64,000 nucleotides of DNA from Hyphomicrobiales bacterium (GCA_003963405.1 RXIY01000060.1:38140-102139); one strand, 5' to 3'. Positions 29,099 through 38,563 are shown, numbered from the stretch's first letter. Made by a program: numbers and translations. The notes: a model not told the origin generated them from the letters alone.

Positions 29099-30220
29099 TC
29101 AACGCCAGCGCCTGAGCTGCATGATCTTCTGGAGCCGGTCCGTGGCGAGCGTCATGGCCGCGTCGAGCGGCGAAATCTTCATGTCGCGGGCGCGCTCGAG
29201 CGTCAACCGCGTGTTGCCGCCCACTTTCTCCTCGATCGCCGCGAAGGCCGTCGCCTTCACGCCGCCATCATATTCCACCGCGGCCGTGATGACGCCGCCG
29301 GCGTTGGCGATGAAGTCCGGGACGCTGATGACGCCGCGCTCGAACATGAAGCGCTCGGCTTCGCGCGTGACAGGAACATTTGCGCCCTGCACCACGAGCC
29401 GACAGTTCAGCCGCTCGACATTGTCGGCGCGCAGGGCGTCCGGCCTCGCCGCCGGTATCCACACGTCACAGGGGACCGCGACGAGCGCCTCATTGGGAAT
29501 GACGCGCCCGAAAGGATATTCGACGACGCTTTTCCCTTCTCTTTTCAGCCGCGCTAGCGCCTCTATGTCGATCCCTTCGGCATTTGTCACTGCGCCGGAA
29601 ATATCCGCGACGCCGACGAGGCGTGCGCCCTTGCGTTCGAGGAAGCGCGCCGTATGTTCGCCGACCGCGCCAAAACCCTGCAGCACAATCCGCGCCCCAT
29701 CGAGCGATAGACCGGCGAAAGGAGCCGCGACTTCGGCGGCGATCGCGACGCCGAAACCTGTCGCGCCGATCTGGTCGAGCGGGATGCCGCCAATCTCGGC
29801 CGGCAATCCCACCGCGCGGCCGATCTCGTCATGGACATATCCCATCGCGGTTTCGTCCGTGCCCATATCCGGACCCGGAATGTAATTGTGGAGCGGCGCA
29901 ATCGCCGTAGCGAAGGCGCGGATCAGTTGCTCCTTGCGCGCCGCATCCATGCCGGGATCGCCGATGATCACCGATTTTGCCCCACCGTGGCGCAACCCGC
30001 AGGTGGCGTTCTTGAGGGTCATCGCACGCGCCAGGCGAAAACATTCTATCGCCGTTACGTCAGGCGCCATGCGCGTTCCGCCGATGGCAGGGCCGGCGGC
30101 GGTGTTGTCGATCACGACGACCGCCCGAAGCCCGACCGAGGGGGTTCGGAGATAGACTATTTTTTCGGGGCCGATGTCGTCGCCAAAGGCGAGGGGATCA
30201 GTGGAAATCGGAGCGACCAT
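29099..30220 (-). CDS. Glu/Leu/Phe/Val dehydrogenase (leucine-dehydrogenase type)
   Basis: A 373-residue NAD-dependent amino-acid dehydrogenase. The N-terminal catalytic domain has GPAIGGTRM, the substrate lysine region MTLKNA (K70) and the catalytic lysine in HGGAKSVI (K82). The Rossmann domain has LQGFGAVGEHTARFL. Length and motifs match leucine/valine dehydrogenases rather than 450-residue glutamate dehydrogenases. It would deaminate Leu/Val/Ile to the 2-oxoacids used by the BCKDH genes, from which it is divergent by 190 bases. Exact substrate is inferred from context. Confidence 0.88.
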   Translation of the reverse strand: MVAPISTDPLAFGDDIGPEKIVYLRTPSVGLRAVVVIDNTAAGPAIGGTRMAPDVTAIECFRLARAMTLKNATCGLRHGGAKSVIIGDPGMDAARKEQLIRAFATAIAPLHNYIPGPDMGTDETAMGYVHDEIGRAVGLPAEIGGIPLDQIGATGFGVAIAAEVAAPFAGLSLDGARIVLQGFGAVGEHTARFLERKGARLVGVADISGAVTNAEGIDIEALARLKREGKSVVEYPFGRVIPNEALVAVPCDVWIPAARPDALRADNVERLNCRLVVQGANVPVTREAERFMFERGVISVPDFIANAGGVITAAVEYDGGVKATAFAAIEEKVGGNTRLTLERARDMKISPLDAAMTLATDRLQKIMQLRRWR

Positions 30221-30410
30221 GTTGACCTAGTTTGGATGGCCGAGCGTTCTTTCAACCCTCTGCAGGCAGATCGCCGCGCCTTCGCGTTACAAGAGGGCGA
30301 GTCTTAATTTGCAGTCGTCCGCGTGACTTCCCTCGAGCGCGCGCTAACTGCCAACTGCATCGCTGCGCTGATGACGCGTCCCGCATGCCGCCGGACAGCG
30401 GAGTTTTCTC

Positions 30411-31487
30411 ATGGGATTGCATTCCCTCATCGACCCCCGGATCGATCTGGTCCGCTTTCTTACGCCAGAGGGCGATCTCTGCGAGGATGCGCCCTTGCCC
30501 ATAAGCGACGAGGCGCTGCTGGATCTTTACCGTGCGATGACGAAAACCCGCGCCTTCGACGGGAAGGCAATCGCATTGCAACGGACAGGGCAACTCGGCA
30601 CCTTTGCATCGGCGCTCGGTCAGGAGGCGGTCGGAGTCGGCGTTGCTTCGGCGATGGAGGCGCGCGACGTGCTTGTGCCTTCCTACCGTGACCACGCGGC
30701 GCAGTTCCTGCGGGGCATGAGCATGGCCGAATGCCTGCTGTATTGGGGCGGAGACGAGCGCGGCAGCGACTTCGCGGGGCCAAGAGGGGATTTTCCCAAT
30801 TGCGTGCCTGTCGCCACGCAGGTGGCCCATGCTGTCGGGGCCGCCTATGCTTTTGCATTGCGTAAAGAGGAGCGCGTGGCCGTAACCTTCGTCGGGGACG
30901 GCGGCACGTCGAATGGCGCGTTTTATGAGCCGCTGAACATGGCGGGGGTATGGAACGCCCCTGTCGTGATCGTCATCAACAACAACGGTTGGGCCATATC
31001 CACGCCGCGGTCGCTCGAGAGCGCGGCGGCGACGCTGGCGCAGAAAGGCGTCGCCGCGGGCGTCGCCTGCCAGCAAGTCGACGGGAACGACGTCGTCGCT
31101 GTTCATGATACGGCGCGGCGCGCCATTGCGAGAGCGCGGGCTGGAGAGGGGCCCATGCTGATAGAGGCGCTCACCTACCGCCTCGGCGATCACACCACGG
31201 CCGATGATGCGACGCGCTATCGCGATCCGGAGGTCGTCCAGCGAGAATGGACGCGGGAGCCTATCTCCCGCCTGCGCGCCTATCTTCTCTGCAAGGGGCT
31301 TTGGTCGAAGCAGCAGGAGGGAGAGCTCTTGCAGGAATGCGCGGCGGAGGTCGCCGCCGCGGTGGCAACCTACATGGCGACGCCGCCCGCCTCGAGCGAC
31401 GCAATGTTCAATTATCTTTATGCAGAGGTTCCGCGGGCCCTTGAAGCCCAGCGCGAAACCGCGCGTCGGTTCGCATCGCGGAAGTGA
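30411..31487 (+). CDS. bkdA1: Branched-chain 2-oxoacid dehydrogenase E1 component, alpha subunit
   Basis: A thiamine-diphosphate-dependent decarboxylase subunit of the BCKDH complex. The 358-residue protein has the ThDP-binding motif GDGGTSNGAFYEPLN ending in VINNNGWAIS (about residues 162-198), SYRDHAAQFLRGM and the TYRLGDHTTADDATRYR segment. It is followed 10 bases later by the beta subunit and then E2. A pyruvate dehydrogenase is the main alternative, but the leucine/valine gene context and the LeuDH-type neighbour favour branched-chain substrates. Confidence 0.9.
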   Translation: MGLHSLIDPRIDLVRFLTPEGDLCEDAPLPISDEALLDLYRAMTKTRAFDGKAIALQRTGQLGTFASALGQEAVGVGVASAMEARDVLVPSYRDHAAQFLRGMSMAECLLYWGGDERGSDFAGPRGDFPNCVPVATQVAHAVGAAYAFALRKEERVAVTFVGDGGTSNGAFYEPLNMAGVWNAPVVIVINNNGWAISTPRSLESAAATLAQKGVAAGVACQQVDGNDVVAVHDTARRAIARARAGEGPMLIEALTYRLGDHTTADDATRYRDPEVVQREWTREPISRLRAYLLCKGLWSKQQEGELLQECAAEVAAAVATYMATPPASSDAMFNYLYAEVPRALEAQRETARRFASRK

Positions 31488-31497
31488 GTCCAGAGCA

Positions 31498-32478
31498 ATG
31501 GCCGAGCTCAATCTCGTCGAATCGATCAACGCCGCTCTTGGCTGCGAAATGGCGCGTGACGACAGCGTGCTGCTTCTCGGCGAAGATATTGGCGCGAATG
31601 GCGGCGTGTTTCGGGCCACCAATGGCCTGCAGGCTCGTTTCGGCCGTGGGCGTGTGATCGATACGCCGCTTGCCGAGGGCGGAATTGCGGGCGTCGCGGT
31701 CGGCATGGCCGCCATGGGGTTGAAGCCTGTCGCCGAAATTCAGTTCACCGGATTCATCTATCCGACGATTGATCAGATGATCAACCACGCTTCGAGGCTT
31801 CGTAACCGAACGCGTGGGCGCTTGACCTGCCCCATGGTGTTGCGCTCGCCGTACGGCGCCGGCATTCATGCGCCGGAACATCATTCGGAGAGTCCCGAGG
31901 CGCTCTTCGCGCATATGCCGGGGTTGCGCGTGGTGATCCCGTCTTCGCCCGCGCGGGCCTATGGCTTGCTCCTTGCTGCGATACGCGATCCCGATCCCGT
32001 CGTCTTTTTCGAACCGACGCGACTCTACCGGCTCTTCAAGCAGGAAGTCGCCGACAATGGAGAGAGCCTGCCGCTCGATACCTGCTTTCTCTGCCGGGAA
32101 GGACGCGATGCGACAATTGTCGCATGGGGAGCCATGGTTCCCGAAGCGATGCGCTCCGCCGAGGCGCTGGCGCTCGACGGCCTAGACGTCGAGGTTCTGG
32201 ACGTCGCGACATTGAAGCCATTCGATATCGAAACAATCCTGCAATCCGTCGAGAAGACGGGCCGCTGCGTGATCGTTCATGAAGCGCCGCGCACGGCGGG
32301 CTTCGGCGCCGAAATCGCCGCGGAGATCGCCGAACGCGCGCTTTATTCGCTGCTCGCGCCGATCAAGCGCGTCACGGCCTATGACGTGGTCGTTCCCCTG
32401 TCGCGGCTCGAAAAACAATATGTCCCGAGCGTCGAGCGCATCAACGACGCTGTGCGGGGGCTGATGGAGGGGTCATGA
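31498..32478 (+). CDS. bkdA2: Branched-chain 2-oxoacid dehydrogenase E1 component, beta subunit
   Basis: The 326-residue partner of the alpha subunit, supplying the pyrimidine side of the thiamine site. It shows NLVESINAALGCEM, LLLGEDIGANGGVFRAT, FTGFIYPTIDQMINHAS and the C-terminal HEAPRTAGFGAEIAA, all typical. The start at 31498 is chosen from family N-termini; the frame is open further up but overlaps the alpha gene. It overlaps the E2 gene by 4 bases (ATGA). Confidence 0.92.
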   Translation: MAELNLVESINAALGCEMARDDSVLLLGEDIGANGGVFRATNGLQARFGRGRVIDTPLAEGGIAGVAVGMAAMGLKPVAEIQFTGFIYPTIDQMINHASRLRNRTRGRLTCPMVLRSPYGAGIHAPEHHSESPEALFAHMPGLRVVIPSSPARAYGLLLAAIRDPDPVVFFEPTRLYRLFKQEVADNGESLPLDTCFLCREGRDATIVAWGAMVPEAMRSAEALALDGLDVEVLDVATLKPFDIETILQSVEKTGRCVIVHEAPRTAGFGAEIAAEIAERALYSLLAPIKRVTAYDVVVPLSRLEKQYVPSVERINDAVRGLMEGS

Positions 32479-33575
32479 AAACCTTTCGTTTGCCGGATCT
32501 CGGAGAAGGGCTCCAGGAGGCCGAACTCGTCGAGTGGCGCGTGAGGCCCGGTGATCAGGTCGCGGTCGATCAGCCTCTGCTCGCTGTCGAGACCGCCAAG
32601 GCTGTGGTCGAGATACCGTCGCCACAGGCAGGGCGAATCGAGCGCCTGTTCGGAAATACGGGAGATATCATCCGCGTTGGCGCGCCTCTCATCGCTTTCG
32701 AGGGCGAGAGGGAGGACGACGCCGGCACGGTCGTCGGCGCCGTCGAGACCGGCGCCGCCGTTATGAGCGATGCGCCGGTAACGACCGGACGCGTAGGGGC
32801 CGCCATACGCGTCGTTCCTGCGGTCCGTGCGCTCGCCCGCAAGCTCAATGTCGATCTGTCGATGGTGACGCCATCGGGCGTCGACGGGCTGATCACGGCG
32901 GAGGACGTCCAGCGTGTCGCGCGCGTCCTCAGCGAAGCCGAGCCGGCCGAGCCCTTGCGTGGTTTCCGGCGCGCCATGGCGCAGAACATGGCCTTTGCAC
33001 AGGCTGAGGTCGCCGCAGCGACGATCATGGAAGATGCTGTTGTCGAGGCATGGGCGCCTGGTGAGGACGTCACGGTCCGCCTTGTCCGGGCGCTCGTCAA
33101 AGGTTGCCAGGCCGAGCCTGTGCTCAATTGCTGGTTCGAAAGCGCCACGCTTTCCCGGCGCGTGCTTCGCAAGATCGATCTCGGCATCGCGGTGGATACG
33201 CCCGACGGGCTTTTCGTGCCCGTGCTGCGCGACGTCGCGAACCGCAAGCCTGCCGACATTCGCGAGGGTCTCGACCGCATGCGCGCGGATGTGGCCGGCC
33301 GACGCATTCCGCAGGAGGAAATGCGCGGCGCGACGATTACGCTATCGAATTTCGGCACGATCGCTGGCCGCTATGCGTCGCCGGTCGTCTTGCCGCCAAC
33401 GGTCGCCATTCTCGGCGCGGGCCGGATGAGGGAAGAGCCGGTCGCGAGAAACGGCGAAGTGCGCGTTGGCCGCGTCATTCCCTTGAGTCTGACGTTCGAC
33501 CATCGCGTCGTGTCGGGCGGTGAGGCCGGCCGATTCCTCGCGGCAGTCATATCGGACCTTGGCCTTGCCGCCTGA
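32475..33575 (+). CDS. bkdB: Dihydrolipoamide acyltransferase (E2) of branched-chain 2-oxoacid dehydrogenase
   Basis: A compact 366-residue E2 with a single lipoyl domain (residues 1-75, lipoyl lysine K42 in VETAKAVVEIPS), a peripheral-subunit-binding domain (about 113-150, VPAVRALARKLNVDLSMVTPSG) and the catalytic domain. The active-site block reads DHRVVSGG: H343 is kept, but the Asp of the usual HxxxDG is Ser (S347). It ends the bkd operon. No lipoamide dehydrogenase (E3) gene follows, so E3 must come from elsewhere. Confidence 0.92.
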   Translation: MKTFRLPDLGEGLQEAELVEWRVRPGDQVAVDQPLLAVETAKAVVEIPSPQAGRIERLFGNTGDIIRVGAPLIAFEGEREDDAGTVVGAVETGAAVMSDAPVTTGRVGAAIRVVPAVRALARKLNVDLSMVTPSGVDGLITAEDVQRVARVLSEAEPAEPLRGFRRAMAQNMAFAQAEVAAATIMEDAVVEAWAPGEDVTVRLVRALVKGCQAEPVLNCWFESATLSRRVLRKIDLGIAVDTPDGLFVPVLRDVANRKPADIREGLDRMRADVAGRRIPQEEMRGATITLSNFGTIAGRYASPVVLPPTVAILGAGRMREEPVARNGEVRVGRVIPLSLTFDHRVVSGGEAGRFLAAVISDLGLAA

Positions 33576-33697
33576 TGCAGGACAGGCTGCCGTCCGCCCG
33601 CGGTCCAGAAAGGTATAGCTGGAACAAAGCGCGTTCATTCCCGTTACGCGAAGGGGAGAATGGGCGAAAGCGCGGCGAGCGCCCTGGGAGTAGGAAG

Positions 33698-34864
33698 ATG
33701 GCGTATGGTTCCAATAGTTCCACTTTTTCTACCCATCTTTTTTGTTTTTCTCATTTGCGATGGAGTTTCGTCTACCAGCGCCCCCAACATCTGATGAGCC
33801 GCGCGGCGCGCGAATATAGCACCTGGTATGTCGAGGAGCCGGAATATTTCGAGGGGCCGCCCGTTCTCAGAATAAAACGCGACGATTCCGGCGTATCGGT
33901 CGTGACGCCGCTTTTGCCTGCGGGCCAGCGCCTCGACGCGGATGAGCAGCTCAGCTCGATGCTGACGCGACTGCTCACGAAAGTGCGGCCGAAACGCCTG
34001 ATCTCCTGGTATTACACCCCCATGGCCCTTCGTTTCACGAAGGGTCTCGAGCCTCATCGCTGTGTTTATGACAATATGGATGAGCTTTCGAATTTTGCCG
34101 GAGCGCCGCCGGGCATCCTCGAAATGGAGCAGACCCTGCTATCGAAATGCCACGTCGTTTTCGTGGGAGGGCATTCGCTTTATCAGGCAAAACGCGCCAG
34201 ACACGAAAACATCCACGTTTTCCCGAGCAGCGTCGACGCCGCCCATTTTCGGCAGGCGAGAATGATATGCGAAGATCCTGTCGATCAGCGGTCCATTCCG
34301 CACCCGAGGCTCGGCTTTTTTGGCGTGATCGACGAGCGCATGGACCTCGATCTCGTACGCGAGGTCGCCGCTCGCAGGCCGCAGTGGCGGCTCGTAATGA
34401 TCGGACCGATCGTCAAGATCGACCCAGGAAGCCTGCCCCGCGCCGACAATATCCATTGGCTCGGCTGCAAGGACTATCGGGAATTGCCACACTATCTTTC
34501 GGGCTGGGACGTGGGGTTCATGCCCTTCGCGATCAATGAGGCCACGCGCTTCATCAGCCCGACGAAAACGCCGGAATTTCTGGCCGCGGGGATCCCCGTC
34601 GTCTCGACGCCGATCGCCGATGTGGCCGATCCTTATGGATCGGCGGGTCTGGTCGAAATCGCAGACGACGCCGACTCCGTCATTGCGCGGGTCGAAATGA
34701 TCCTGCGTCGCAAGAGAGCGCCGTGGCTGAAAGCCGTGGACGCATTTCTCGACGGAATGTCATGGGACGACACCTGGGCAGGCATGAGGCGCGAGCTGGA
34801 CGCTTTCATACCCGACCGCCATGCATCCGATCGGCAGATGAACGCGGAGGCGCGCCGTGTTTGA
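33698..34864 (+). CDS. Glycosyltransferase, GT-B fold, associated with UDP-galactopyranose mutase
   Basis: A 388-residue protein of a family often found next to glf. The FSHLRWSFVYQRPQHLMSR N-terminus, YDNMDELSNFAGAP, HVFPSSVDAAHF, a GFFGVIDERMDLDLV segment starting the nucleotide-sugar domain and FISPTKTPEFLAAGIPVVST near the C-terminus (the E-x7-E-like donor-binding region) are visible. The start at 33698 follows GGGAGTAGGAAG; upstream in-frame ATG 33575 lacks support. It overlaps glf by 8 bases, so both likely build a galactofuranose-containing surface glycan; the donor and acceptor are inferred. Confidence 0.82.
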   Translation: MAYGSNSSTFSTHLFCFSHLRWSFVYQRPQHLMSRAAREYSTWYVEEPEYFEGPPVLRIKRDDSGVSVVTPLLPAGQRLDADEQLSSMLTRLLTKVRPKRLISWYYTPMALRFTKGLEPHRCVYDNMDELSNFAGAPPGILEMEQTLLSKCHVVFVGGHSLYQAKRARHENIHVFPSSVDAAHFRQARMICEDPVDQRSIPHPRLGFFGVIDERMDLDLVREVAARRPQWRLVMIGPIVKIDPGSLPRADNIHWLGCKDYRELPHYLSGWDVGFMPFAINEATRFISPTKTPEFLAAGIPVVSTPIADVADPYGSAGLVEIADDADSVIARVEMILRRKRAPWLKAVDAFLDGMSWDDTWAGMRRELDAFIPDRHASDRQMNAEARRV

Positions 34865-35993
34865 TTGGCTGATCGTCGGCGCCGGCTTCGCCGGCAGCGT
34901 GCTTGCGGAACGCCTGGCGTCACAGCGGGGAGAGCGTGTCCTTGTCATCGACAAGAGACCTCACATAGGGGGGAACGCCTACGACCGATATGACGACGCA
35001 GGCGTTCTCATTCACCAATATGGCCCGCATATCTTTCACACCAATTCACAGGCGATATTCGATTATCTGTCGAGGTTCACCCGATGGCGTCCTTACGAGC
35101 ACCGCGTGCTGGCGGAAGTCGACGGCATGCTGCTGCCGATCCCTATCAATCTCGATACGGTCAACCGGCTGTTCGGACTGAACCTGGATTCAAAGGGCCT
35201 CGCGGCCTGGTTCGCCGAGCGGGCCGAGCCGAGGGAGGAAATCCGCACCTCAGAGGATGTCGTCGTCAGCGCGGTCGGCCGCGAGCTCTACGAAAAATTT
35301 TTCAGGGGATACACAAAGAAGCAGTGGGGCGTGGAGCCCTCCCAACTCGACAAATCCGTGACGGCCAGGGTGCCGACGCGCATCGACCGGGATGACCGTT
35401 ATTTCACTGACGCTTTCCAATATATGCCAGAGGGCGGCTATACGCGCCTCTTCGAGCGGATGCTGTCCCATCAGAATATCAAGGTCATGTTGCAGACGGA
35501 CTTCAAGGAGATTCGCAAGGAGGTCGCCTTCCGGCGATTGATCTACACCGGGCCGATCGACGAATTCTTCAAGTTTCGCTTCGGCAGGCTGCCCTATCGG
35601 TCGCTTCAGTTCAAACACGCCACGCTTGATCAGCCCTGGCTGCAGCCGGTCGCGGTCGTCAATTACCCCCAGACCCAGGCTTATACCCGGATCACCGAAT
35701 ACAAGCATCTCACCGGGCAGCGGCACGAGAAGACGAGCGTGACGTTCGAATTTCCAAGCGACTCTGGCGACCCGTACTATCCGGTGCCGCGGGCTGAAAA
35801 TATGGAACTATACAAGAAATACGAGCGATTGGCGCTTGCGCAGGAAGATGTCTGGTTCGTCGGGAGGCTTGCTACCTATCGATACTACAACATGGATCAG
35901 GTTGTGGGACAGGCGCTCGCCACCTTCCGGCGCATCCACCAGGAGGTACCTCTTGCGGAAGGCGCGAGTCTGCCGCAGGTTGCCGCGGAGTAG
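34857..35993 (+). CDS. glf: UDP-galactopyranose mutase
   Basis: A flavoenzyme interconverting UDP-galactopyranose and UDP-galactofuranose. The 378-residue protein starts at a GTG inside the preceding gene. It shows the FAD motif VGAGFAGSVLAE (residues 7-18), DKRPHIGGNAYD, HQYGPHIFHTNS, the FFRGYTKKQWG segment with the mobile-loop region and the C-terminal GRLATYRYYNMDQVV signature. The length is typical of bacterial enzymes. Confidence 0.96.
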   Translation: MFDWLIVGAGFAGSVLAERLASQRGERVLVIDKRPHIGGNAYDRYDDAGVLIHQYGPHIFHTNSQAIFDYLSRFTRWRPYEHRVLAEVDGMLLPIPINLDTVNRLFGLNLDSKGLAAWFAERAEPREEIRTSEDVVVSAVGRELYEKFFRGYTKKQWGVEPSQLDKSVTARVPTRIDRDDRYFTDAFQYMPEGGYTRLFERMLSHQNIKVMLQTDFKEIRKEVAFRRLIYTGPIDEFFKFRFGRLPYRSLQFKHATLDQPWLQPVAVVNYPQTQAYTRITEYKHLTGQRHEKTSVTFEFPSDSGDPYYPVPRAENMELYKKYERLALAQEDVWFVGRLATYRYYNMDQVVGQALATFRRIHQEVPLAEGASLPQVAAE

Positions 35994-36017
35994 GCGAACC
36001 GAGAACGGGCTTCGCTG

Positions 36018-36041
36018 GAAGACAGGCGGCGGCTGTCTTTC
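36018..36041 (+). terminator. Weak stem-loop after glf
   Basis: AAGACAG and CTGTCTT (about 36019-36039) form a 7-bp stem around GCGGCGG, 25 bases after the glf stop. Only a short T-rich tail follows, so termination is possible but not certain. Confidence 0.35.
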
Positions 36042-36098
36042 AGGAACTTCGGCTGTTGCCAGGCGTTAGCGGTCAACGCTTCCCGACAGGAGTCGAGT

Positions 36099-36974
36099 AT
36101 GTTTACGCATAACAAGAAACTGCAATATACGGTTCGGGTGTCCGAACCCAACCCCGTCTTGGCGAGTCTGATCCTGGAGCAGTTCGGCGGACCGCAGGGG
36201 GAGCTCGCCGCGGCGATGCGTTACTTCACACAGGCGCTGGCCGAAGACGATCCGGGACGAAAGGACATGTTGCTCGACATCGCCACGGAAGAACTCAGCC
36301 ATCTCGAAGTCATCGGCAGCATCGTCGCCATGCTCAACAAGGGTATGAAGGGCGAGCTTGCCGAGGCCTCGCAGACAGAGGCGGAGCTGTATCGTTCATT
36401 GACGCAGGGGGGCGATAGCCACACTCAGGCGATCCTTTACGGCGGCGGGCCCGCGCTTACCAACTCGTCGGGCGTTCCGTGGACCGCGGCCTATATCGAT
36501 ACGATCGGCGATCCGGCCTGCGATCTGCGTTCGAATATTGCGGCGGAAGCGCGCGCGAAGATCATTTACGAACGTTTGATCAATGTTACCGACGATGCGG
36601 GAGTCAAGGAGGCGCTCGGCTTTCTGATGACCCGTGAGATCGCGCATCAGAAGTCGTTCGAAAAGGCGCTCTATGCGATAGAAGGCAATTTCCCGCCGGG
36701 GAAGCTGCGCGGCATGCCGGAATATGCTGATCTTTACGTCAACACGTCCCAGGGCGAGGGCGACGTGGAGGGACCGTGGAATTCCGGCGATCATTGGCGG
36801 CGCCTGGACGACGTCATTGGCGGCATTCCGGTAGACGGCGGGCAGGGCGACGCAAGCGTCGGCCTTACCAGTTCCGAGCAGAGCGATCTGTCGAGCTTTG
36901 CGGCGAGGACCATGTCGAATCCCATGTCCGATCCGACGACGGGCGCTGAACTCGGACAATCCGGCTCAGCCTAG
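36099..36974 (+). CDS. Manganese catalase
   Basis: A non-haem catalase that dismutates hydrogen peroxide. The 291-residue four-helix-bundle protein carries the dimanganese ligands at the positions known for the family: E35 (GELAAAMRY), E65 and H68 (EELSHLE), E150 (AAEARAK) and H183 (REIAHQ). The C-terminus is extended and Gly/Ser-rich after residue 220. It stands alone, convergent with a Rieske/FAD oxidoreductase gene. Together with that gene and the SDR it may form a stress-related region. Confidence 0.95.
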   Translation: MFTHNKKLQYTVRVSEPNPVLASLILEQFGGPQGELAAAMRYFTQALAEDDPGRKDMLLDIATEELSHLEVIGSIVAMLNKGMKGELAEASQTEAELYRSLTQGGDSHTQAILYGGGPALTNSSGVPWTAAYIDTIGDPACDLRSNIAAEARAKIIYERLINVTDDAGVKEALGFLMTREIAHQKSFEKALYAIEGNFPPGKLRGMPEYADLYVNTSQGEGDVEGPWNSGDHWRRLDDVIGGIPVDGGQGDASVGLTSSEQSDLSSFAARTMSNPMSDPTTGAELGQSGSA

Positions 36975-36985
36975 CCGATCTCAAA

Positions 36986-37013
36986 GAGCCGCGTCCGCGT
37001 CGTGGCGCGGCTC
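36986..37013. terminator. Stem-loop between convergent genes
   Basis: GAGCCGCG (36986-36993) pairs with CGCGGCTC (37006-37013), a perfect 8-bp stem with a 12-base loop, lying between the manganese catalase stop and the convergent oxidoreductase stop. There is no T-run, so it is a possible but unproven bidirectional terminator. Confidence 0.4.
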
Positions 37014-37035
37014 GTGGATCCGCTCCTGCGCTCCA

Positions 37036-38553
37036 CTAACCTTCAATCGCATCCAACGGGGAAATGGCCGGTCCGTTGAGCGGTTCGCCGTCCGGCGCAA
37101 ACTGGGAGCCGTGGCAGGGGCAATCCCAGCACCGCTCGAAACTGTTCCAGCGCAGCTGACAACCAAGGTGCGTGCATGACGCGGCGTGCTGATGCAGCGC
37201 CCCATCCTCGTCGCGATAGGCGGCGATCTTGGCGAGGCCGTTTCCGATAATGGCGCCCTCGCCGGGCCGAAGCTCGTCTACGGAAGACTTCTCGCCGCGG
37301 GTGAGAAACTGGGCGTAGTTCTTTGCGGCCGTGGCGTTCTCGCGGATGAACTCCCCCATGGCCTTGAACGGTTTCCGTGCGGGTTCGTAGATCGACGCCC
37401 AGACACTGTCGCCGCGCAGGATGAGATCAGCGATCAACAGGCCAGCAAGCGCGCCATGAGTCATGCCCTGTCCCGAGTCGCCGGTCGCGATGAAGACATG
37501 CTTCTCCCCCGGATTGCGGCCGATGAAAGCCGTGTAGTCGATAGGCTCCAGAACCTGGCCGGACCAGCGCGCGACTTCCCGACCAAGCGCGGGGACGCGT
37601 TCGCGCATCCATCGTGTGAGAGAAAGAATGCGTTCGTCTCCATCATTGCGTTCGCCGGCCTTGTGGTCCTCGCCGCCGACGATGAGGAGATCGAACGCGC
37701 CATCGCCGGGTTGCAGCCTGACGTAATGATAGGGATCGAGCGTGTCCCAATAGAGGGCGTCCGGAACGGCGCCGCGCGGGATTTCGAAAGCGGCCGCGTA
37801 AGTGCGGTAGGGCGCCTGCTTGCTGTGAATCGCAAAGCGGTCGTTGATCGGCGCGTTCGTCGCCACGACGGCGGCTTGCGCCCGAACATGCGCGCCCCCG
37901 CGCGTGACGATGTCGACGCCGCCGGCGTTCTCGTCGACCGATATGACGGGCGTGGATGCGAACAGGCGACCGCCAGCGCGATCGATCGCCGCCGCGAGCG
38001 CGGCGAGGTATTTCAATGGGTGAAAGGTTGCCTGATCGGGGAAGCGAAGGGCGGGAGTTTTCTCCTCCCCGGCAAAGGGGACGCCTTCATGGCGCACGGC
38101 AAGCGCGCCGACCTGCGCGCTTGCGACAAGCTCGGCGTCGATCACCGAAGGGTCTGTCCCGGACGCGAGGAAAAGATACCCGTCAACCCGGCGAAAGTCG
38201 CATTCCGCCTCGAGCTCCCGCTGGATCGTCTCGATGCGCGAGATGGCGGCGTCCTGGCTCTGTCGCCAGCCCTTCGCGGCGTCGAGTCCACGCATCTTGA
38301 TCAACTCACGGAAGCCGTCGTCGCTGTAGGAGGAGAGATGCGCAGTGGTGCGCGCCGTCATCCCGCCGCCGATCGCGCCACGGTCGAGCACGCACACCTG
38401 CCGGCCGGCGCTCGCAAGTTCGTACGCCACGGACATGCCGGCGACGCCGGAGCCGATAATGGCGATTTCTGTTTCGATGTCGCCTTGCAACTTGTCCGCA
38501 GTAAGGGCGGAGGCGCCCCAGATCGATTTGCTTCGCTCGGCCGTCACGTTCAT
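37036..38553 (-). CDS. FAD-dependent oxidoreductase with C-terminal Rieske domain
   Basis: A 505-residue protein joining a DAO-family flavin oxidoreductase (EIAIIGSGVAGMSVAYELASAG dinucleotide-binding fold near residues 30-50, ATGDSGQGMTHG near the C-terminal part) to a Rieske [2Fe-2S] domain with CTH (C460, H462) and CPCH (C478, H481). This domain pair is common in bacteria, but its substrate is usually unknown; amine or sugar-alcohol oxidation has been suggested for relatives. The start at 38553 matches family length; the longer frame adds 52 residues overlapping the SDR gene region. It is preceded by the SDR gene on the same strand, about 10 bases away. Confidence 0.9.
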   Translation of the reverse strand: MNVTAERSKSIWGASALTADKLQGDIETEIAIIGSGVAGMSVAYELASAGRQVCVLDRGAIGGGMTARTTAHLSSYSDDGFRELIKMRGLDAAKGWRQSQDAAISRIETIQRELEAECDFRRVDGYLFLASGTDPSVIDAELVASAQVGALAVRHEGVPFAGEEKTPALRFPDQATFHPLKYLAALAAAIDRAGGRLFASTPVISVDENAGGVDIVTRGGAHVRAQAAVVATNAPINDRFAIHSKQAPYRTYAAAFEIPRGAVPDALYWDTLDPYHYVRLQPGDGAFDLLIVGGEDHKAGERNDGDERILSLTRWMRERVPALGREVARWSGQVLEPIDYTAFIGRNPGEKHVFIATGDSGQGMTHGALAGLLIADLILRGDSVWASIYEPARKPFKAMGEFIRENATAAKNYAQFLTRGEKSSVDELRPGEGAIIGNGLAKIAAYRDEDGALHQHAASCTHLGCQLRWNSFERCWDCPCHGSQFAPDGEPLNGPAISPLDAIEG

Positions 38554-38563
38554 CCGAGCGCTC

